Assembly (NCBI RefSeq): GCF_028389875.1
Contig: NC_084678.1
Span: 12,864,899 to 12,928,898 of the forward strand
Length of the DNA: 64,000 bases
Source of the DNA: Rhea pennata
Taxonomy: Eukaryota > Chordata > Aves > Rheiformes > Rheidae
Direction of reading: 5' to 3'
The notes below the pieces were generated by a model that did not search any database, was not told where the DNA came from, and saw nothing but the letters and a program-made list of their open reading frames with translations. The first letter of the stretch is position 1, and each line of letters begins with the position of its first letter. Position numbers and translations under genes: made by a program. Positions 50,956 to 61,180 of the stretch are shown one piece after another.

Positions 50956-52881
50956 ATATTATAAATGCTTATAAATCATTTCCATTGTGTGCCTTCAAAC
51001 AGCTCTGCAAACGAAGAGGGATGTGTACCTGGAACATGTAGCCAGGCGAGGACTTTGCCAGGTGCCCTCTAATGACAGCTACTATTATTTGCTGAATTTT
51101 ATAACGGAAAAGTCATTTTTCTGTTAAGTGTGTTTGTTTGTATATGCATTTATGGAAGATGAAAATAAAAAGGGATTCTTATGATGGTATCTTGACCCAA
51201 ATTATTGCAGTACTCTAATAGTATCAAATTAGAGAAAAACTGGAAAGAGAAGGTACCAGTTACATGATGAGTTATAGGGATCTAATTACAGGGCAAGATT
51301 CTCTTTAAAAATAGTACTGCATAATGTGCAAATAAAAGCCCTTAGAATGTAATAACCTGGGCTTCTTGCATTTTTCAGTTCTCATAGTTATTAAGAAAAG
51401 CGATCTCTTTGCTTTGGTGATCTAAGGACTCAAGACCAGTGAGTGCCACGGGTTTAGGAACTGAAAGCAGAAAGAAGAGGACAAGCAAGGGAAGATGAGA
51501 AGCAGGGTAAGGGAAACGGCTGGGGAGCCAGTGTCGTTCTGAAACAGCCATGGGCAGCGAAAAGCAACTGCCCTCACCTTGCTTTATTTTCAAGAACACA
51601 CTGAGTTCCTAGGAACTTCTCTTCCGCGTATCAGTTAACCCACTGAGTAAAACACCTGGCCATAAAGAGTATAATTTTTGCAACAAGAGTATTTGGGACA
51701 AGATTTTATTTGTGCAGTAGGAACCTCCAGGCAGGCTGCTCCCTCCGGGGTGATGGGGCCAGGGGACGGTGGCACATCATTGCCGGTTGCGTGCTCTAGC
51801 TGTGCCAACACCAGCAGAATTGACGTGGCCTATAAACGTAAGTTTTAATTTTCTTTTCATGCACCAGCTGGAGGTAAGCTTCTCACTTGAAATCCATGCC
51901 GTGGCATTTGCAAAGTTTGGGAAAATGCGGGTCATTTGGAGCTCTGGCCTCTCGCTCGGGTTAGGAAGGCGGCTTGCTACTCATCACGTGCCAAGCGCAG
52001 GTGCCCCACGGCGCACGCAGGGCTTTCCGGGGCACGCGGAGGGCCTGAGCACGAGGTGTACCAAACTGAGGGCCTCCGGAAAGCTCCCCGGGCTGCAGAG
52101 AATCAAATCCTCTTTCTAAAATGCAGTCGCTGCTCTGCACAGCGGAGATAGGAGAAGACGGTGCTGCGCGGTGTCGTGTCCGCTACCGCAGACGTGCGAT
52201 AAATGCGCTGTCAGAGCCCTACAGCTCTGTCTGCTCGCTGTCTGGTGGCTGCACGGTGTGGGATCAGTTTGTGAGTTGCTGCAGGAACCAAATGGCTGCG
52301 AGGCAACGCAGCGAATGCCAGCTACGTACAGATGTCAAACGCTCTCACCGTCACATGTCAACGTGGGGCGGTGCGCGGCCAGCCGTGCTGCGGGGCGCAG
52401 AGCCTCTCGCCCCGCCAAAGACACGCAGAGCTCCAGAAAACCCCGATTCCGCTAGAGATACTCATGAAAGTTAACTCCTTACAACAAAAACATGAGCAGG
52501 TCTCAGTGCCATGAGACAGCCTGCGATGTATGTCATAAATGTGAGGTCTGTCAGGTTTAATTACGTTTCCTTGCAGCTTTAAACAGAAGTGGCTTCAAAA
52601 TGAAAGCACTTCCTTATTAAAAAACTAAACGCGCAAGATGAGATTACTAACCAGGAGGAATTTACTGGCGGAGGCAGCACCTGATCCCATATCGGAGAGA
52701 TCTGCCGCGTTCCATGGAATTCCTTTTCTGCATTAATTAGCCTAGTTAATAAATGTAGCTGGCAGGAGCTAACCGGCCTTTGCAGCGTTGGAGAGCCCTC
52801 TCCATCGGGTTAAATTTGCTCTGAGATGTGCTGCTTTGTTCCAGATCGGAGTACTCTGCCCAGTAGTTCTGCCATTGTATG
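50956..52881. other. Intergenic region
   Basis: No gene was recognised. The GC content and CpG rise at 51940-52460, where several overlapping frames are open on the plus strand without family resemblance. Confidence 0.65.
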
Positions 52882-52950
52882 CCAAGTCCTGATCCCGCTG
52901 AAATGAACTTAAAAAATCCCAGGGACTTGAGTGGGGCCACATTTGGGACT
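52882..52950. mobile_element. Ancient LINE 3'-end hairpin fragment
   Basis: AAGTCCTGATCCCGCTGAAA is followed about 25 bases later by CAGGGACTTGAGTGGGGCCA. The order matches the CTGATCCxxxTGAAgTcAAT ... GACTTcAgTGGGGCCA hairpin of old amniote LINE tails. Confidence 0.5.
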
Positions 52951-53116
52951 CTGATTAGTTGCTATGTGTTCTGGCAGAGACGAATGCAATTTTATAATGA
53001 ATTATTCAAAACCTTTCGAGGCGAATTCAGTAATAAAAGTATTTCCCAGCTGTCAGAAACGAGGTACGTAGATGATTCACGATGAGCACAGCCGTCTGTA
53101 TTAAGGGCTGGATTTC

Positions 53117-53138
53117 TATTTATTTATTTATTTATTTT
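53117..53138. repeat. (TATT)n microsatellite
   Basis: About five TATT units end in a T run. Confidence 0.9.
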
Positions 53139-53329
53139 CAGGCTGCACCGAGAAATCCAGGCAACATTTGAATCGAGTTAGTAGCAAACAGCGCAAGAGG
53201 CTGAAATGTGGTTATCATCATGTCACGCGCGAGGCGCAGGCTTCGGCGGCGTCCCCTCCCTCCAGACTGTTCCCATCAACATTATGGGTGTGCGAAGGAG
53301 CCTCCAGCCATCTGGCCTTAATTAACTGC

Positions 53330-53540
53330 GTTTTCAAGCTCGAGCTACACGAGGCAGAAGGCGGAGGGACGGTCCGCTGCAGCCGCACGCCCCGGCGCGC
53401 GGGACTCCCGGCGTGATCCCGCAAACCGAGCCGGCAACGAGAGCGACGCGGGGGCCGGCGTGCGGCGGAGCCCCCGGTCGCCCCGACCCTACGGCCCCGC
53501 TGCGCTCCCGCCGCGGGGAGCGAGTCGGGGCGAGTCCAAC
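53330..53540. promoter_or_regulatory. Orphan CpG-rich block 1
   Basis: This is a dense CpG stretch in an otherwise AT-rich intergenic region, about 16 kb upstream of APCDD1L. No exon or promoter motif is recognised beside it. The open frames on both strands are what high GC produces. Confidence 0.5.
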
Positions 53541-54106
53541 GGGGACTGTTAAAATAAAGCTGCTCTTTCTCCCCAAACTGAAACATTTTGATGTGACTGG
53601 AACGAAATAAAGGACAGACCAACCCCTATAGACTATTTCCAATGACATTTCACCGTGATCAATGCGATTCTGCAAAATGTTCACAACCGCTTTCCCCTTG
53701 CTGTCCTCAGAGCCCTGATCTATTAATTTTTATTACCCAGATTTCCGCACCAGGGAGACCGGTTTGCTTCCTACTGTTAGTGAGCTCACCGTAACTTTTA
53801 AATTTCCTATCGGGGCTGTGTTCTCAGGCCGGCTGTTGCCAGTTTCGTGGTGAGAGCAGGGAAGAGCGAGTCAGGCTTCAGCCTCCAGTGCGGTTCGGGT
53901 TCGTCATCTTAAACTTCGGAGTCCTGGCTGCGAAGCGGGAGACAACGTGGGCAGTTTTAGTCAGCCAGATGTGAGATTTTCCTTAAGACGCTCAGCTGAA
54001 AAGTTTAGAAATCGGACCGATTTTTGGGGTGTCCTTTACCCTGGTGCAACGAGAGGTCGGTCGCAGGGGACGGAGGCTGCAGGTCCCACCGCTGCGGGCG
54101 CTGAGG

Positions 54107-54148
54107 GCTCCTTGGAGAGAACGGCTTAAACTTCTCTCTCCAAGGAGC
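54107..54148. repeat. Perfect 14-bp inverted repeat (hairpin)
   Basis: The arms GCTCCTTGGAGAGA (54107-54120) and TCTCTCCAAGGAGC (54135-54148) are exact reverse complements around a 14-nt loop. There is no T run after it and it is not part of a known element. Confidence 0.9.
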
Positions 54149-54434
54149 AGCGTCCAGCCCAGCGTGCCCACGGCAAGCAGAGGGCCTCTACCGGCTGAAA
54201 TCGCGCAGCCTGGCTTCAGCTGAGAGAAGCTCCCGAAGCTCATCAGGAAGGAAACTTCTTCCTGCTCCGAGGACTAAAATCAAGCAAGGTCCCGGCCACC
54301 ACCAGGGCTTTCTTCCGCAGAAGGTTCCCACAGAGAATTTTTTGTATTTCTTTGCAAAATGAACAAATGAAGCTAAGTTTTTTTTTTCAGTTTTCAAAAG
54401 GCTGAGCCATTTTGTTGAGATTTTTTCCCATTAA

Positions 54435-54457
54435 AATAATAATAATTAATAATAATG
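54435..54457. repeat. (AAT)n microsatellite
   Basis: It is an imperfect run of AAT units. Confidence 0.8.
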
Positions 54458-54479
54458 GAAAATACTCCACTAAAACCCG

Positions 54480-55160
54480 ACTTGGACAGGATTTTTCCGA
54501 GCCTCTCGCACCCCTGTGGTCAGTGCTCTTTTCGCTGCCTCGGACAACCCCCCACGAGGAGGTGCAAAGGCTGCGGCGAGCCGGGTGCGCGGGGGCGACC
54601 GAGCTCCTTCCCGTCCCCGGCTCGTTTCCCTAAGGATGGGAGGCGGCTCGGGGGCAAACGCAGGCGCTTTATCACTCCGTCATCTTCCAGGAGCGCTGCC
54701 GGTTGTTGATGCCCCAGACACAGCCGGGACAAGCCGGCGCTTCGTTATCTGCCGGGGAGAGGCGGAAGGCGGGCGACAGGGGAAGGAGCCGGGGCGGGAA
54801 GGGCGTTGCTGCCGTTGGCAGCGCGGAGGCAGGTGCCGGGGCGCCGGGGTGGCCCCGGCCGCGCCGCCCTGCGCGGCGAGCAGGGCGGCTCGAGGCAGGC
54901 AAACTGGGAGGCGCATTTGCCACGTGAAGGGGGCAAATGATCGTTTTCCGGCGAGCGAGGTCGCCGTGCGGACGAGCCTGGGAGGCTCCGTGGTTTCCCC
55001 GCGTCTCCTGCAGGCTGGCGCGGTCACCTCGGCATCCCGCGGGTTGACGAATTCGTCGCTGCAAGACAGCCATCCCTGCGCGTCGCAGAGTTGCCTACTG
55101 GTGGGAGGCCAGCAGCGGGTCCAGGCGTCACCACCAAGGGTCCCCGTGGAAGGAGCCCCA
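54480..55160. promoter_or_regulatory. Orphan CpG-rich block 2
   Basis: About 0.7 kb of dense CpG is flanked by AT-rich DNA. A plus-strand frame (54516-55202) is open for 228 codons and a minus-strand frame for 169. Neither has a recognisable domain, so composition explains both. It may be the promoter of an unannotated transcript or a distal regulatory island. Confidence 0.55.
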
Positions 55161-57660
55161 TCGATTCCCCGGGAATCGGCTGGACTCACTCATACGGTTT
55201 AACGCGTCTGGGATGGGCAGCGTTTCTGCTGTGAGTCACTGGAGCCCATTCCTCTTTTAGACTGAAGAGATGCCACCGGGGGTCTGCGGCTGAGCACTGC
55301 GCTGCAAAAGGTTTTGTGAGATTGCTCGTGGGGGATTTCAGGAGACTGGTTGATTCTCAGGAGCCGCTTCACTGCCACCATCCCCATGGCACGGTCCATG
55401 ATTCAGCTCCACACAGGAAATGCTTGATACCGTCACTTAGCAATTGCAAGTAAATATGTAATCAGAGCTGAACACTCAGAAGTGTGAGGAGCCAATATCA
55501 CCACCCTCTCAAGCTATGCTTGAGTTTAAAGATCCCAAGGAGGCCCTTGCTGCCCTTAGCACAGTCCCAGATGAAGAGTGAACCTCTCTTTCTCTCTCCA
55601 AAGACAGCAGCTGCTCCACTGATGCTAGCAGGGAAACCGCTGTGGAGCTTGGCTGTTCAGGAGGACCCCAGCAGGCTGGCTGAAACTGCAGCCAAGAATA
55701 ATATTACAGTACAATGTAGTGAGTTTGTTTTTCGCAAGGTTCTCCTAGCTTCCATGGGCTAGGTGCATGACTCAAAATTAATGGAATGCAATAATTAATT
55801 TTGCTTGTCAAGCCAGCATTACCATATCTTCTGTGCTGAAAGTGGTGTTGCATCACCCTGGGTCTTGGGTGAGGGCGGAATCCTGGAGGAAATTGTGTAC
55901 AGAGAAGTCATGAGCAGGCCTAACCCGGGACTGAATACAGCCTATCTGAGAGGGTTACTTTAACTTCTGATAGTCTCCTTTTAATTAAATGTAAGCATGC
56001 CTAAAAAAATAGAACTTGGGGCCAGGGTTTTTGGATGGAAAACCAAGTGACAGAGCCACATGTCATGTTTCACAGAGGGAAGAAGGAGTGCAAGGGATTT
56101 TTTTACTCAGGGTGCGAAGATTAGCTGAGTTTCCATGCTTTTCAAATAAATCCTTCAAGTGCATATACCCAGAGGGTAAAAGCAAATAGTCTCCTTCCTT
56201 TGATAGCACCTTCACTGAAACCCTGCTGGTGCTACAGCATGTCCTCAGGTCTATGGGGAGCATCACATGGTCCCAGATGAACGCAGGGCTAATGTAAAGG
56301 CTGGGTCCGTCCCCTAGCACCTATGTTTCCGTGTTCCCTCGCTCTTCCTCCTTGCAAAGCCAGCTGGCTCTCCAGGTAGGACACCTGGGCTCGGATGTGC
56401 GCTGGAGACCACAGCTTACCACAGAGCAAAGACTTAATTTAATGCCTAGGTCTCAGGGAACATGTTTTAGGTTTCCCGGTGGGGTGAAGAGGAGCACCTG
56501 TGATGAGGTGGGGGGCCGCTGCCTCCCGGGGAGTGTCGCCTTCCTCTGCGCAGCCGCAGGTGGCCATCGGAGGAATTGCCGTTGCGTGAGCTACTGTCAC
56601 AATTACTGGTGTTGCTGGATGAATACTTTCCTTAGTGCTGTGCTAAGTTGTATCCTATGGATAAAAACCTCCTCAAAAGACACTTTAAACGTGAGATTCA
56701 GAGAGACCAATGATAAGAATAAATGTAGAGCAGTTGACCAGACTGAGGACATGGCTGGCTTCAGCTGCACCAAAACACAGGTCCAGATGTGTCCTCACGG
56801 GCTCTGGGAACCCCCTTCGGCGTCCACATCTGTGACCGCTCTCCTGCAGCATGTGCGCGCCGCGGCTGGAGAGCAGCTGAGGCGCTGGCTTGTGTCGCTT
56901 GCACACTTTGCGCCTTTCTTCAGCACAGATTCAGTCTTTTTCCTTTGGGGCAAGCCCATTCTTCGCTCCGAGGGAGGAAGATTGTATTGCAAACAAACTT
57001 GCTTTTCCCTCTTTCTATTGCTGAAAATTATTTGCTTTGGGAGTGAAGAATCATGAAACTCAGGCTTGGAAAAGTTATTTTCTCTGAATGAAGCGATCTT
57101 CTACCGATCAGTCTTCTGCATGAATCATTTTTGCCTCCCTCATTTGGTGCACACTGAGTGCAACCTCTGGATCACCGAGGTGATCTCTGATGTTTGGGAA
57201 ATCGTGGACCACACTGCCTCGCTGTAAGAGTCTTGCCTTGCATTTGATCGTTTTTTCAATGATTTCTTTTTTAATAAAAGACGTATATTTGGAAAGATCT
57301 ATTCCAGATTAACTTAAGCAAAGTGCAGTTGCGTTACTTGAAACCAATCCCTTCCTTTTGTCTTGATTGCTCTGGGAAAAATACATTTGTTGGTACTTTT
57401 GGTCCAAGGCAAATGTAGCTTACTAAACTTATCATATAAAGTTGCAGAATCATTAATTTCTACTTGGCTTTATGAATATCCTGTTGTTTAACCACGTCCA
57501 TTTTAGCATGGCATGTAACCCCTTTCGGGGAAGTGCTGTGATCTGCTTTATCAAAATCTTGGCATACCTAGGGAATTTAACTTCTTTCAGATAGTTTATC
57601 AAGTAAATGTGTTCTTTTTTGGCATCCTTTTATTTTTTTTGCTAATTCTGACCCCAACTT
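55161..57660. other. Intergenic region
   Basis: No gene was recognised. The plus-strand open frame at 56331-57056 (241 codons) has no family resemblance. The last 170 bases may hold a further decayed part of the Gypsy element (RNase H region). Confidence 0.6.
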
Positions 57661-57992
57661 AAGACCTCATGAAGACCATTTGATCTCTAGGAGCTGATTT
57701 CAGTTCTTGAAAGGCTAGCACACACCGTGGGGTCGTATTTATTTTATGAGATGACTTTTTCCTAGTGAGATCAGTTAATGGAGCAGCCAGTGTGGCAAAA
57801 TGTGGAATAAATTTTCAATAATATACCACAATACCCAGAAAAGATGTCACCTGTCATTCAGTAGTCAGTAATAGGTGTATTTTAATTGCCTACATTTTAC
57901 AGATCTCTGGTTTCATAACTCTTTTGCCCTACTCTATGACCAATATATGCATATACATATATACATATATACATACATACAAATACATAGAA

Positions 57993-58037
<45 letters not shown>

Positions 58038-58560
58038 TGGTTTCCTTCTTTCTTACTGAACACTAGGGAACTAAAAGTCAACTCTGCTTCCTTGAGTTGT
58101 TGAAAGATTGCTTTCAGGTGCTATAGGAGTTCTTCCCAGGGTTTACTATAAATCAAGACAGCATCCACACAGGCCACTGCATACCCTAAATGTTTGCATA
58201 GCAGCGGGCTAGTTACTTGAAAGACACTAAGGAGCAACCCACACAAACCACGGCTTTATACTGAAAAAAAGCCAGTAAGCACTGGAAATGTGGGCTTGGA
58301 TGATTCTGCTCTAGGTGTTGCCAATATCTGACAGAAATCCAGAAAGCTGTTTTTTTCCCTTGGCTTCAACATCAGTTGGTATCCAAGTCATTTACACAGC
58401 TTGCTGGAATTATTTGGTAGCCCTGGTGGTTCAACACTAAATGATCTCGCACCAAGCCATGGCCATCAGACTGAGATCTCCAGCTGAAATTTTGCCTTCT
58501 ATCCCCAGCACTCTCTTGTTTTAACCTAGGTAAGTGCAATCTTTCTCTGGAGATCACCTG
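57661..58560 (-). mobile_element. Broken Ty3/Gypsy (Metaviridae) reverse transcriptase
   Basis: On the minus strand the conserved order of a Gypsy pol reverse transcriptase and its connection can be followed. First come an LDxT-like end of motif 3 near 58385 and a PREKNSF block. A GLCG...FQ block follows, then GYAVACVDAVLIYS with WEELL at 58185-58125 (the usual YLDD box is CVDA). Next is an LKAIFQQLKEAELT helix. After the microsatellite, SFLGIVVYY and FIPHFATLAAPLTDLTRK lie at 57848-57754, then AFQELKSAP. Breaks are loss of the second catalytic aspartate, in-frame stops, at least two frame changes and an (AC)n insertion at 57995-58030. It is a dead fossil. Gag, protease and integrase are not securely seen. 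Confidence 0.87.
57995..58030. repeat. (AC)n microsatellite with ACAT/AT flank
   Basis: About 18 AC units are preceded by ATAC/ATAT repeats from about 57948. It interrupts the Gypsy reverse transcriptase fossil. Confidence 0.95.
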
Positions 58561-60611
58561 AAGCTCAGGGAAATGAACATGGGAATTTTAGGGCTCCTGT
58601 TGGATACCGGGTGCAGGAGAACTATTCACTGTGCACTGGATCTATACCACCCTTAAATCAGCTGGAAACCTATCACTGCTGTCACCAGCAGCACAAGTAA
58701 CACCCTCTACCCAGCACAGCCAAGCAGGAGATCCTGGCTCTCACCCTAGAAGGAAAGCGCTCTCCATCCTGGCTGCAAGCAGAGCTAAACACTGCTCTTG
58801 TCCACAACTTTCTCACTAATTTAACACTCCAAAAATGGTATTTATCCCCCTATAAATCTTGAAAATTGCTAGAATGCTCCTAGGCAAATGATGCACGTGC
58901 ATGTTCCAGGGGTGGGGAGATGGGGGGAGTGCAGACATTCACACTGTCTAATTTTAGATGTCTAATTCAATTAAGACCTGGCCTGGTTACATAGTCAGTG
59001 GAGTTGCCTTCAGACGATGGTTACTCAGAGATCCTAAATTAGGAGTCAACTTCTCGTTGTGAACTGTGCAGGCAGCTTAAGCGCATGTGCCTGGAGTTAG
59101 TGTTTGTACGTCCTGGACACGCTGAGTCGTTTGACACTCTCGTCACTGTGGCATATTGAAATATGCCCTTCTTATTCTGTCTCAAAAAAGGCTTTATTGG
59201 CTTAGCCTTATGTCTCACTTTAATCTCTCCTTCCCGTTTGTTGTTTGTGACGAGTCAGCTCTGATTAAAACCAGCCCCATCTTTTATAATTTCTGATTGC
59301 TGCTGTTTCCTCTCCATGGATTTCTTCCACAGGATTCAGAGTTTCCTCAGTACAGCACATAGGAAGCCAGCATGCAGAGCAGTCCAGAGACTGATATTTC
59401 CTTTGTAGCTTTTCTTTAGTTTTCCCTCTGTTTGATTTCCAGGGAAAAGATTTTATGTTGCCTATTTTTTAACATTTAAAAAAAAATGCTCAGGGACTGG
59501 GTTGTTTCGTCAGGGTGCCAGGCAGCACAGCAATAGACTTTTTAACTCTCTGTAGTCTTGCACCACTCTTACCCAATTTATGAAAAAATTGGTCAGTCCT
59601 TCATTTCTCCTCACCTTCGCCTCCTGGTGTAAAGTGATCGTGGTGAACTGATATTCTCTTGATTCATTTCTTCTCTTATTCCAATTGGCAAAAATATTTC
59701 CTAACACTCTGAGCACTGTGATATCCGTGATTAAAATGACAAAACAAAAGCGCACTTTCATTTGCTCAGCTTTTTACCAGTAATTACAAAATACTCGCAC
59801 ACTCTCGCATTGGTTTTGTGGAGCAGAGCGTGGACTGGCAGGGTCCCAAACACCAATCCAGAGGTGCACTCCTCATGGCCAGAAAACTATGGGAATCCAC
59901 CTCAACCTCAGAAGAGGAACCTAATTAAACCATGCTGACCAATTCATTATTTCTAATTCACTTTACATATTTCTGGTCTCTTAAACCAGTATGTACATGG
60001 GCCATGGACTTGTCGGATACAGACATAATTAAAAGTCTGCCTCTTGACTCTACTGTTCCTTGCACTGAAAAAGTCCTCTTTCCAGCCATGGCAATTTTCC
60101 ATGAGTCTAGAGAGGTAGGAGTCATACACTGAGTATAGTGTACCAGCAAGAGTTTCCTGATGCTTTGAGCAATTCCTTTTAAAATTATGCATAGGAAACC
60201 CAGGCTGTAACCCTAAGTCATGCCAAAACAATCTCCCCCTTCTAGATTTATAAAGTTTGCCCAGCTTTCTACCACTGCCACCCAGGTGGTACTTCACCCT
60301 ACTACAGAAAAACACCTATAATTTTATTTCTTTGAAAAACATGTGAAAGTTTTGGCTCAAAGGCTGGGTGGGAAAAAAGTACATTTCTTCGTGGTTTATT
60401 GCCCTTAGGAAAACATACTTCAGTTATGAAGTATTCCCCCCTGAAAACTTACTTGACATTTTGTCGAGAAAATAGTAACATTTCTAAAAAGTTAGCCAAA
60501 CTACTTAATATCATAGCTGTAAAGCAAAGACCTATGAAATGTCAGTGTGTGGACAAGGCTAGTGACCTTGATTGTTTTTATTCTACCTTTATGAACTTGT
60601 AATTCTACCAA
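58561..60611. other. Intergenic region
   Basis: In the orientation of the Gypsy relic this is upstream of the reverse transcriptase, where gag and protease would be expected. I cannot recognise them. A minus-strand frame at 59953-60315 contains a basic stretch (HNFKRNCSK near 60190) loosely like a zinc knuckle. Confidence 0.5.
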
Positions 60612-60655
60612 AGGACTGATCCTGTGAAGACTTACCCTCAGTAGCAGCAATTGCT
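60612..60655. mobile_element. Ancient LINE 3'-end fragment
   Basis: It contains AAGGACTGATCCTGTGAAGA then CTTACCCTCAGTAGC, resembling the GATCCTGCAAAGACTTACxCAxxTGAGTAG phrase of old amniote LINE tails. It is short. Confidence 0.4.
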
Positions 60656-61070
60656 CCACCAAGAGAAGTTGTGCCAGTGCTCCCCAGCAGCAGCAAACAC
60701 TATTGCTGTCTTCTCAGGTGGCTATTTCACATCCTGCACAAGGCTGAAAAGTGTGAGGTGAAAAAAAGAAATCTGGACATAGTGGTTAAGATCTCAAGAG
60801 GTTGTGCCAGTTCCTTGGAGGTTCGTGTAGGCGCTTATGGCCCTTTTCTGTGGGCAGACCTGAGTGCAAAACAGCTTTTCTCTATTTCTCAGGATCCTGA
60901 AAACACTTCAGACCCTCTGTCCTCCCTGGTGTCGGGCTCCCCGGCACGTGCTGTGAACAGCACAGCATGGTAGGGTGGTGTACTTCAGTCGGCATTCGCT
61001 CGCATTTTGAGTAAATAAGTCTAGCTTAGTTCAACTGATTTAATTATTGACTGCAAATTATTTGCTCAGA

Positions 61071-61086
61071 TGTCTGTCTGTCTGTC
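61071..61086. repeat. (TGTC)n microsatellite
   Basis: About four TGTC units lie just before the LINE tail fragment. Confidence 0.85.
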
Positions 61087-61102
61087 CTTCATCTGTCTCT
61101 TC

Positions 61103-61180
61103 AGCTTCAGTGAAATCCTGGTTCTGCTGAAATCAATGAAATTTTAGCTATTGACCTAAATGAGACCAGAATTCTGCTCC
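61103..61180. mobile_element. Ancient CR1/L3-like LINE 3'-end hairpin fragment
   Basis: CAGTGAAATCCTGGTTCTGC and TGAAATCAATGAAATTTTAG are followed by CTATTGACCTAAATGAGACC and AGAATTCTGCTCC. This is the near-palindromic GAAATCCTGGCxCCATTGAAGTCAATGG / CCATTGACTTCAATGGxxCCAGxATTTC structure of old amniote LINE tails, and the clearest copy in the window. Confidence 0.65.

Noticed and set aside
54516..55202. 228-codon frame in the orphan CpG island as a protein gene
   Set aside because: Both strands are open at the same place and the residues are mostly R, G, A and P, as CpG-rich DNA dictates.
59510..59761. Minus-strand frame with a hydrophobic start as a membrane protein or Gypsy protease
   Set aside because: It has no protease DSGA-type motif, no conserved pattern and no continuation.
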